A model generated the notes under the pieces. It worked only from the letters and a program-made list of their open reading frames with translations, was not told the origin of the DNA and made no database searches. A stretch of DNA of 64,000 nt from Phaeosaccion multiseriatum (taxonomy: Eukaryota; Ochrophyta, other classes): contig OZ218959.1 of assembly GCA_965112735.1 (NCBI GenBank), positions 62,001-126,000 of the forward strand. Reading direction: 5' to 3'. Positions 55,230-64,000 of this stretch are shown in pieces (position 1 is the first letter of the stretch; each line of letters starts with the position of its first letter). Both the position numbers and the translations under genes were made by a program.

Positions 55230-58200
55230 CCTGTTGCTGCCCCTGTCCCTGCGCCTGCTGCCCCTCCTCCGGCAGGACCTCGGTGAGGTGGAAGAACACA
55301 CGCTCCGCAGCGGGGCCGGAGTCTGTGATGAAAGCAAAGTGGCGATCGTACTGTACACTCGCCACCACCCCCTTGAGCTCCAAGCCTCCCTCCCCCTCCC
55401 TCCTCACGTTAGGGCCCTGCTTGACCACCTGGATGTTGACGGCCTTCTTCTTCCTCGTGGTGCGGTCGAACACAAGGTCGAAGGACACCTCGTCGCCGTT
55501 GAAGAGCCCAAGCCCTCTGTCCTTGATGTCCTGGCTCTTGAACTTGATCTGCGGCACGAGCAGCTGTGCGTTGTTCTGCTGCTGCTGCTTGCGCTGCCGG
55601 GCGCGGTCTTCCGCGCTCTTCTCGGAGGGCAACTCACCCTCCTTAAGCCTGTACACGACCACGGCGCGTGTGGCCTGCGCTTCCTCCCCCACGCTCCGGT
55701 GGCCGAGGCCCATCTCAAACGCCAGCGCGTGCACTGCCGCCCTCTGCGCCGCCGTGAGGCTGCCGGGCAGAACAAGGTCCTGCTCGTCGCTGTCCTTGAA
55801 GCGCTGGAGGCAGCTGTAGATGTCAGGGTGCGTCACCTGTGGCTCCACAAAGAGAAGCTTCTGCCCGGCCTCGCGCTGAGCCTCCCTCGCCGCCTCTTTC
55901 GCCGCCTCTGCCTCTGTTTCGCTTTGCCCCTCGACCTTAGCAACATCGACATCGACACCGATATCGACATCGGGAGCATCGACATTGATGGTGCCCATGC
56001 CGTTCCCCTTGGCCTCGAAGGCCACCTTGCCCGTGAGGCCAGTCCTGACCGTCTTCTCGAACCACACGCTGCCCTTGGGGAGTACCTCCAAACGCGTGGC
56101 CTTGGGCTTGTCTCTGTCGCTACCGCCGCCTCCTCTGCCGCCCCTGCTGTCCCTGCCATAGCCAGAGCCGTCCCTAGAGCCATCCCTGCCGTTGCCATCC
56201 CTGCCCCCCCCCTGCACTTCCAAGTTGAAGCGCACTTCGGCCCCCTCCTTGATGTCCACCATCCCCCGCCACACGTCCCGCTGCAGGAAGAAGAAGTTGC
56301 CCGTCTGCCCGCAGGCCCGAATGAAGCCAAAGCCCCCCTCTTTCACCTTGTCCACGACCCCCTCCTGCCGCAGCTCGCGGAGCCGCACGAGGCGAATGTT
56401 CTTGGCGACGACGGTCCCGTCAAGTTTCAACACGTACAGGTCCGCCTTGAGCACATCCCCCCTCTCCAGATAGGGCATGTCTGCCTGCGAGGTGCCACCG
56501 CCCAACGCACACACGTCGCTGGCCATGAAAGGCACCGTCACGCCCTTTTCTGCTGCCGCCGCTGCGCCTCCTGCTTCCTTACCCTCCTCAGTCGCCTCTT
56601 CTGCCTGGTCACCACTCTCTGTGCCCCCCCCGCTCTGCTCTGCGTTACCGCCCTCTCCGTCAGCCCCCTCCTTGCCACCCTCACCTGCCGACACACCCGG
56701 CTTGACATCAGGCTTGACATCAGGCTTGACATCAGGCTTGACATCGGGCTTGAACACGGCATACCCGGGGCGCTTGTCTTTATCGTTACCATAGCCCTGT
56801 TCGTAGCGCGGCTCCTTGGGCTCCTTATCCACCAGCCCGTACACGTCCTTCTGCAGCAGCTCCTCGAACGTCACCGTCCCCGCCGGCAGAGCCTTCACCC
56901 CCACCGCCCGCAGGGTCTGGTGCTGCCTGCCGCCTCCCCCCCCTCCTCCTTCGTCCAACACCACCCAGAACTCAACTTCTGCGCCTTCCTCCACAGACGC
57001 ACACTCCCGCGAGAAGTACACCTTTGGGTGAACAGGCGCAGAGAGGGGCAGGGAGAGCGAGAGTGAGACCGAGAGACAAGACGAAGAGAGAGGAGGCCCC
57101 ATGTGACAGGCAGAGGGAAGGGGAGGAGGGAACGAAACGAAAAAAGCGACCTATGAGAGGGCAGTGAGCAAAGGAGCACAACTCTCCCAGTCCAATCACT
57201 CCCTCACTCACACTCTCCCAGCCAATCACTCACACACTCACTCACTCACTCACTCACTCACCAGCTCTCTCCTCCGCACCGACCGGATGGCACCCTGCTG
57301 CCCCCCATCCGCCCCGCCCCCCGAGTGGCGCTGCACCTTCCCCTGCTCCTTGTCCACCCCTTGCTCCTCCAGCGCCTTGATAGACGCAGCCTCTGCCTTG
57401 ACTCGGGCCGAGACGAGCAGGCGGATGTCAACGGCCTTCAGCGCCCCGGTGGGCTTGTACATGACGAGCGAGAACTCCACCTCGTCCCCGCGGCATAGAC
57501 TACCTCCCCTGCTGGACTGGAGCAGAGCGGCGGAGGCCCCAGAGGAGGTGTACTCAGCCTTGCAGCCACCGAGGTCTGCAGGCAGGGGCAAAGCCTCGCC
57601 CTCCACAGACGCCGCTGCTCCTCCTTCTCCGCCCCCCCCATCGGCGGTGGCTTCCTTCGGCACCGGAGCCAGCCCCTCCAGCTTGATGCTCCCGCTGTCT
57701 TCGTCCGCCTGGCCTGACCTGCCCCCCCCCATGCCTCCGGCGCTGTCCCTCCTGCCGCCGCCATCCATCCTCCCGTCCCTGCTCCTCCTCCTCCCGTAGC
57801 CGCTGCTCCTCGCGACCTGCTCCACAGTACCCCTGAAGGCCCCGTCCAGCGGCCGCTCGAAGGACACCGTGCCCTTGGGCAGCACCTGTACTCGGAGTGC
57901 GCACTCCCTGCCCGAGCGAGACTCCGCCCGTATGAATTGGACCTCCTCCCCCTGTGTGACGGGCCCGTCCGCCTCGCTGAAGTGGAAAAAGAGATCGTTG
58001 GGGTTGGAGCAGCAGCGGATGAAGCCGAAGTCGTTCTTCAGCCCGCACACAACCCCCTCCTCCTTCTCTGCCGGTGGGTTGTGGTTGCCGTTCCTTCCGC
58101 CTCCCCTGCCGCCTCCCTGCTGCTGCTGGTCCTGGTGAGAAGGCATGGGTCTTGACTTTTGCCAGTGGGAGCTTGCCCGCCCACCATCGCCCCCGTCCCC

Positions 58201-58575
58201 CCCTCCTCCTCCTCCTCCTCCCCCCCCACCCCGCCCCATGTCCTTGGGTGGCTCCGCTCCGAGCTTGGGAAATGCATCCTCCCCACCCCCCCCTCGATGG
58301 TCGTATCCGCCCCCCCCACCCCTGGAGTGCTGCTGATTGCCGTAGCGACTATCCCTGTCATAGCCTCCACCTCCGCCCCGCTGATCGCCTCGCTGCTGGT
58401 ATTGCTGCTGCTGCCCCTGGTGGCCATCTCTGTTGACAGTGCAAAAGAAGACACGCAGCGTGGTAACATAAGACAGAGTCAGCACTACGAGAGAGACAAA
58501 ACATTCAGACGCCCGCTGCTTGTGCTTGTCCGCTCCCCGCCGGCTCACCCGCCGTTCGCTGCACCCCTCTCCCAT
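53794..58575 (-). CDS. UNR/CSDE1-like multi-cold-shock-domain RNA-binding protein
   Basis: Two large minus-strand exons are secure: 57021-53794 (stop) and 58429-57262, joined at phase 0. The 5' exon is unclear. An ATG at 58575 is open through to 58430, but splicing the GTGAGC donor at 58548 to the CAG at 58432-58430 would break frame, so either the intron is retained or the true start lies elsewhere. Canonical cold-shock motifs are GVVCGLKNDFGFIRCC with DLFFHFSE, EGGFGFIRACGQTGNFFFL and DRHFAFITDSG with RVFFHLTE. Degenerate copies in between keep only the GDEVEFSLV-type strand (CRGDEVEF, EEGAEVEFWVV, FNGDEVSFDLV, KLGDVIEFSVL). Alternating canonical and degenerate CSDs is the UNR plan for mRNA translation and stability control. 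Gln, Gly and Ala runs and a DVKP repeat separate the domains. The N-terminus is RGG-rich. Confidence 0.85.
57242..57261 (-). repeat. (GTGA)n tract at the donor of the CSD-gene intron
   Basis: Reading the minus strand, the donor at 57261 is GTGAGTGAGTGAGTGAGTGA, i.e. overlapping copies of the splice donor. Confidence 0.9.
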
Positions 58576-59312
58576 CTGTCGCTGTCAGCTCCCTGTCCCG
58601 AGCCGCCGTTTCGCCCCGCGTAGGGCCTGAGAGAGAGTGAGAGGGAGAGAGAGGGGGGGGAAGAGAGATGGAGAGGGAGAGAGGGAGACAGCATGTCGAG
58701 AGAGTGTCACAGTGTGAAAATGAGGTGACTTGCCATGGCCCTCATGTGAGTGAGACGGCCATGCCATTCCACGCCATGCCCGCAGGTGCGGAGAAGGGCC
58801 TGAAGCTACACTCCATTCCGTACCGCGATGAATTGTTGTAGGGGTTTTGACTCATAGCTGCTCAGGTGCTCTCAAGTGGTGTTCCCCAAAAAGTGGGTAT
58901 CCTGCTTCCTCCTTTGCGCAAAAGCAAACAGACCAGAGAGCCAAGAGAGAGAGAGAGAGAGAGCGCGCTTAGCAGCTAAGACTGGATCCACGACACATTG
59001 CTCCTTTTAGGCTGGGGTTCTCCTTTTACAGAGAAGGTTTTTTTTAATGGGGCGAGTGGCGATCGAGCAACCCTCCCGGAGGTGCGTGCCCCCTCCCGTG
59101 CATACAAAATCTTTTTTTACATCTCAGATACTTGATAGCTTGAAGCAGCCAAAAGGAGACCAGCGACGGTGTGTAAGAGACAGCGCAGATAGAAAGGTAC
59201 TTGCGGAGGAGAGGAGCGGCAGAAGAAGCAGAAGGAACCCGCAAGTCGGGGAAGGCAGGGAACAAGAGAAAAGGGGAGGGGGGAGGAAAAGAAGAGCTGA
59301 CACAAGCCCGCC
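58576..59312. promoter_or_regulatory. Divergent upstream region (CSD / GPAT)
   Basis: 737 bp between the presumed CSD start and the GPAT start. It has GA-rich tracts at 58627-58690 and 58945-58965, and T runs at 59038-59045 and 59111-59119. The 5' exon of the CSD gene may lie here, but I could not place it. Confidence 0.4.
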
Positions 59313-61508
59313 ATGTTGACGGGTGTTGCCACGGAATGGCTGCGGCGCATGGACCAGCTGCGGACTCAGGCGCTGGTCCTGTTCGGATGCATGATGCTCT
59401 CCGTGGACTTCCTCAACCCGATCAAGGTCAGTCCTCTGTAGCGCTTCTCTAATCCCTCCAAGTGTCTCTTGATTGATTGATGAGCAGACCCCGAGCCCTT
59501 TCCTTTCCATGCCCGTCCACAGCAGCAGCAGAGGGGGCTGTGACTGGTCTGGTGCTTGTCAAGGGTCACAGCAAGTAACCCCGCCCCCTCTTCGTAGCTT
59601 GAGCCCTGCCCTACAGATGATGGACTTTCTCACACCCGCTTTACACACACAGTGACCAACACACAAAACACACACACAGTGACCAACACACAACCGAAAC
59701 ACAGCAGCACGGAGATGCAATAGATTATAAACCCAACCAATCCCCCCCTTCCCTTCCTCCCCCCTGCAGCTGGCCACGGACGTGCTGGGCATCCCCCGGC
59801 ACTACGCGCTGTACCCCTTCGCCGCCATGTGGCTGTACCTGCTGGCCACGCAGTTCACGGATTTTGTGTACTTCGCCATCCGCACCTTCTTCGTCAACGT
59901 CATGTCCATTTTCTTCAGCCGCATCGACATCATCGGCCACTCCAACATCCCCGCCAAGGGCCCCGTCATCTTCACAGGCAACCACGCGAATCAGTACATT
60001 GACGCCATCCAGGTGGGTGGGTGCATGCGTGGGTGGGGCGTGGGAGCAAAGGCGTGGGTGCAACGCGGGTTGGGGCGGGGCGGAGAAAGACCTGGTATCA
60101 GTAAGTACCTGGTGTCCGCAGTCTGACCTTTGTGTCAGTAAGTGCCTGGTGTCAGCGAGTGCCGGGTGTCAGGCGGTCCGTCGGGTAAGCCGATAGCCGC
60201 CCAATGCACAGCCTGAATGAATTGACTGAAAGTGCCCCCCCTCGCTACCGCAGGTCATGACGAACTGCGGCCACAAGGTGAGCTTCCTCATCGCCCAAAA
60301 GTCGTACGAGACCCCTGTGGTGGGAGACTTTGCACGAATGATCTCCTGTCTGCCCATCATGAGACCCCAAGACGCAGCCATTAAGATGCCCGCCGACCAG
60401 ACCATCACGGCAGAGGGGAGCGCCGTCACCGGGGTCAACACGCAGTTCACCAAGGTGCGAGGGGGGTGGGGGGTGAGGAGGGGGAGGGGGAGGAGGGGGA
60501 GGAGGAGGAGAACGAGAGAGCATCCTGCAGCTTACCTTCCATCCCTTTTTGCACAAGAGGAGCTGAGCACTGACTGGCGAGCCCTGCTGTCCACTGCCAT
60601 CCACCTGCCATCCCCTCCCTCCCCCCCTGCACTAGATTCTCGCTGCGGGCGACAAGATGCGCTTCAAGGGGGATCCCGAGCAGTACAAGGTCAAGGAGGT
60701 GCAGTCGGACACGCAGCTGTCCTTCGTGGAGCCGGTGGAGGAGTTCCAGGAGAAGGCCTTGAAGGGGGAAAGCAACTTCGAGGTCCTCAAGTGAGTCGAG
60801 ACGGGGGGAGTGCCGGACAGGGACAGAGGAGGGAGGAGAACAGGGTGGCAGCGGATGGTGGAAGGAAGGGCGAGGCTTGCTTGTGGTGACTGTCGAGGAA
60901 ATGGACTTAGCGGGCTGGGTACCCGAGGGGGGAGGGAGGGGTCCTGACACCTGACATATAGGCGAAGAGTCGGGGTAGGTATATACTTAGAACTGAGTAG
61001 TTTGTTACCAACAGTCGGGGTAGGTAGTCCTATCCGCAAATAGGCCGACTGACCAATGGCACGCTGCTGCTCTCATCCCCTGTCCGACACCCTTGATTCG
61101 ATGCCTTCCCTCCCTTCCCCTTCCCTGTAGGTACGTGAACCAAAAGAAGGTGTACAGCAAGGTACACGACGCCCTCAGGGCAGGGGGGGCGTTGGGGGTG
61201 TTTCCGGAAGGGGGCTCGCACGACCGAACGGATCTGCTGCCGCTCAAGGTCAGTTGGGGAGGGGGGGGGAGGTGGGGGGAGGTGTATGGAGTTGTGGAAA
61301 TGTCAGTAGCCCCTCTGCCCTGACCTTCGCTTGACTATGAAGTCAATGAATATACCCATTGCTATTATGTCAATGAATATACACCCTCGCTTCGCTTGTT
61401 GGTCGGATGCGCCGGGGCAGAGCCCTACTTGCCCTACTTGTGCTGACATAATACGGTGCGACTCGTGTGCGTGTGTGTGTGCGTGTGTGTGTATGTGTGT
61501 GTGTATGT

Positions 61509-61552
<44 letters not shown>

Positions 61553-64000
61553 AGGTGGGGCTGGCCATCATCGCCTTCGGCAGCATGGAGCGCGACGGGC
61601 TCAACGTGCCCGTGGTGCCCATCGGCCTGAACTACTACCGGGGACACAGATTCAGGGGTAGGGCCGTCGTCGAGTTCGGACCACCCATCTCCATCAGGTG
61701 CGTGCGTGCGTGCGTGCGTGCGTCCGCCGTGTCCGGGTGGGAGGTCACTGATTTCACTCTTTCACTCACCGACTTACTTACTCACTCACTCACTCCCTCG
61801 CCGACTCTCTCTCCCTCCCTCCCTCCCTCCCTCCCTCCCCCCTCCTCCTCAGCGACGAGCTCTTCGCTCTCTACAAGGAGGACAGGCGCGAGGCATACAC
61901 GCAGTTCATGCTTCAGGTGGGTGGACCACGCCATGTGCGCCACTCAGTCCCTCCCTCACTCACTCACTCACTCACTCACTCCCCCCCTTACTAAATCACT
62001 CACTCACTCACTCACTCCCCCCCCTCCCTGTATGACCAACAGGTGGAGCACGCCATGCGCGGCTGCATCGTGACGGCTCCTAACTACGACACCATGCAGA
62101 TGCTGTACATGGCCAGAAGACTGTTTCAGAAGGAGCGCCTGTCTCCACAGGCCAAGCAGGACCTCAACAGGCGCTTCGCAGAGGGGTACAAGATACTCAT
62201 CAGCATTGTGAGGCATTGTGGAGCGTGGCGCTAGGGATAGAGGGAGGAAGATGTGTGGCTCCTTGTCTCCTTAGGGATAGAGGGAGGAAGATGTGTGGCT
62301 CCTTGTCTCCTTAGGGATAGAGGGAGGAAGACGTGTGGCTCCTTGTCTCCTTAGGGATAGAGGGAGGAAGATGTGTGGCTCCTTGTCTCCTTAGACTTGA
62401 CTTGCCCACCACCAGATGTGTGGCCTACTCGCCTGCTTGTGCGATGCACTCACCCCTCTCTGTCTGCTGTGCGAATGTCGAATGTTTGGGAACTTGTCTG
62501 TGAGCAGTTTGCGCAGAAGGGAGGGGAGGCTGCCGCCGCCGCTGGTGCTGCTGCGGGTGCTGCTGCGGCTGCGAACGGACACGACGAGTACCACTGCGAG
62601 GTGGAGAAACAACGCGCCATGGAGGAGGAGGCCGCCAAGTGAGTGTTGGGGTTAGGGGGTAGTGGGGGCCCAAACTAGTGGGGGCCCATAGTAGTGCCCA
62701 TAGTGGTGCCCATAGTAGTGCCCATAGTAGTGCCCATAGTAGTGTCCATAGTAGTGCCCTCCGTCGAGCTCAAGCTCTACAAAGGCGGCCAGTCCTATGG
62801 GCAGGGGAAGGGGAAGGGGCAGGGGAAGGGGCGGGCAGGCGTATGAGCGTAGGATGCTCGGCAAAGAGATGCGAGAGGGAGGCACTGCGACTGCCTGCGT
62901 GTGTGCGTATGTGCGTGTATGTGCGTGTGTGTGCGCGTGCGTGCTCCGTGCCCCACTCTGTATGTGGCAGCACTGTACGTGGCAGCACGCTCACCGCCGC
63001 TCCCCCCCCCCCCTAAGGTACATGCCGGCAGATGCGCGAGGGCTCCGAGACGACATCCACGCCTACCGAGCCAAGCTCAGCAAAGCAGGGCTCAGGGACC
63101 ATCAGGTCAGCCGTTTCACACCCTCTCTGTCTCGCACACACACCATTACATCCTCTTTGTGTCTCTCTCACACCCTCTCTGTGGCTCTCCCTCCATCTCA
63201 CACACACACTCTCTCTCACACGCTCTCCCCCCCACCATATACTGCCATCTCACCAGGTGCCCACGATCGGGCGCATCTCCATCTTCCGCACCATCTACAC
63301 GCTGCTGCACCTCCTTGTGGTTGGCGCGCTTACCCTGTTCCCGTCCCTCATCCTCAACGCACCCGTGGGCCTCATTGCGAGGTGTGTCATGTGGTGTATC
63401 ACCAACTGATGTGTCGTTGGCATTGTCACAGGGCATGGCACGCGTTGCTTTGCTGTGTTCCCTCCTCCCTCCTCGATGGTTTGGCTCTGACCCTTCGTGT
63501 GTTCCTCTTCATCCTCCCCTCCCGTGGCTGCCCTCCCCCTGCCCCCGCTTGCCTCCCCTTGCCTCCCCTTGCCCCCCCCCCCCCCGTCCCTTCAGGATTC
63601 TTGCTGCCCAGGAGCGCAAGAAGGCTCTGGCTGGATCTGTGGTGAAGATCGCGGGAAGGGACGTGATGATGTCTAAGAAGGTGAGGTCATTTGTCGACAC
63701 CTCCGCCTCTTTCTCCGTGTATGTGTCTGTATCTCTCTCTATCTCCCTCTCGCCCCTCTCTCTTTTCTAAGAGCTATCTGCAGCAATCTAGAGCTGTGTA
63801 TTCTACTCTCTGTCCCTCTCTTCCGTCCCTCTTGTATCTCTCAGGTGGTCATCTCTATCGTGCTGGTGCTGTGTATTCTACTCTCTCTCTCTCACTCTTC
63901 TCTATCTTCTTGTATCTCTCAGGTGGTCATCTCTATCGTGCTGGTGCCTCTGCTGTGGGCCTTGTACGCCGTGCTGCTCTTCACGCTGTCTCCGTGGGAC
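59313..64000 (+). CDS. Glycerol-3-phosphate acyltransferase, yeast SCT1/GPT2 type (3' end beyond window)
   Basis: Catalyses the first acylation of glycerol-3-phosphate in the ER. Exons: 59313-59426, 59770-60012, 60254-60454, 60636-60790, 61131-61248, 61555-61697, 61853-61916, 62043-62207, 62508-62638, 63018-63105, 63257-63381, 63596-63680, then 63845 (or 63923) to the window end. Acyltransferase motifs: FTGNHANQYIDA (the H-x4-D-type block with Asn-Gln as in fungal Gpt2), ALGVFPEGGSHDR (phosphate-binding FPEG), PVVPIGLNYY. Hydrophobic helices occur before the active site (HYALYPFAAMWLYLLATQF) and near the end (LLHLLVVGALTLFPSLIL, VVISIVLVPLLWALYAVLLF). There is an Ala-rich insertion at about residues 405-425. 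Exon 9 after the 62207 donor is the least certain join. Confidence 0.92.
61476..61552 (+). repeat. (TG)n tract directly upstream of a GPAT acceptor
   Basis: About 35 TG units with a few TA steps, ending at the GTAG acceptor at 61551-61554, in place of the usual pyrimidine tract. Confidence 0.9.
62226..62395 (+). repeat. 40-bp tandem repeat of acceptor-like units in a GPAT intron
   Basis: Four copies of AGGGATAGAGGGAGGAAGAT plus GTGTGGCTCCTTGTCTCCTT. Each unit boundary reads CTCCTTAG, an acceptor-like end. The acceptor used in the model is further downstream at 62505-62507. Confidence 0.9.
62684..62760 (+). repeat. 12-bp tandem repeat in a GPAT intron
   Basis: About six copies of GCCCATAGTAGT with small changes, following the donor at 62639. 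Confidence 0.88.

Noticed and set aside
55234-57066. A 610-codon plus-strand open frame opposite the cold-shock gene
   Set aside because: The minus strand here encodes recognisable cold-shock domains. The plus frame is antisense with no family features.

Overview
This is nuclear DNA from a eukaryote. Genes are broken by many short GT-AG introns (19 exons in one gene, 20 in another), the sequence is GC-rich and crowded with simple repeats, and the products are eukaryotic (listerin E3 ligase, UNR-type cold-shock protein, yeast-type glycerol-3-phosphate acyltransferase, a COA4-like mitochondrial factor). A photosynthetic stramenopile or another alga with a secondary red plastid is the best guess. 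An organellar HSP90 starts with a signal peptide followed by an Ala-Phe junction and a basic, Ser/Ala-rich stretch, which is the bipartite plastid presequence of such algae. A zinc-finger/ankyrin protein also has the look of stramenopile gene families. The exact lineage cannot be read from the window.

Layout: end of an unknown coiled-coil gene (+, 1-768); short hypothetical (-, 1017-1802); plastid HSP90 (+, 2169-8219); low-complexity hypothetical (-, 8488-10407); twin-CX9C COA4-like protein (+, 10585-10916); Q-rich protein with an eIF4E-binding motif (-, 12382-17082); listerin LTN1 (+, 17657-30339); a long gene-poor stretch; single-exon zinc-finger/ankyrin gene (+, 32465-34024); FkbM methyltransferase (-, 35566-37671); TPR-SGNH protein (+, 37905-41597); PPR protein (-, 42513-44645); single-pass membrane hypothetical (+, 45079-46893); GNAT acetyltransferase (-, 48065-49905); sugar-transfer-type ATP-grasp protein (+, 50116-53147); UNR-like cold-shock-domain protein (-, 53794 to about 58575); GPAT, cut by the window end (+, 59313-64000).

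Exon joins were made by hand from splice sites and checked by reading-frame phase. HSP90 (811 aa), LTN1 (2715 aa), FkbM (435 aa), TPR-SGNH (822 aa), ATP-grasp (475 aa) and the COA4-like gene (72 aa) all close in frame. Genes alternate strand almost perfectly, which gives seven head-to-head pairs with 177-737 bp between start codons. No operon-like pathway is evident. Themes are protein quality control (HSP90, LTN1), translation/RNA control (eIF4E-binding protein, CSD, PPR) and lipid or glycan modification (GPAT, FkbM, SGNH, ATP-grasp).

The most unusual features are not genes. Three short sequence motifs recur across the window in exons and introns on both strands. In addition, several intron tandem repeats are built from copies of a 5' or 3' splice site. 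In the last gene a 3' splice site plus the start of its exon is duplicated with an in-frame 78-nt offset.
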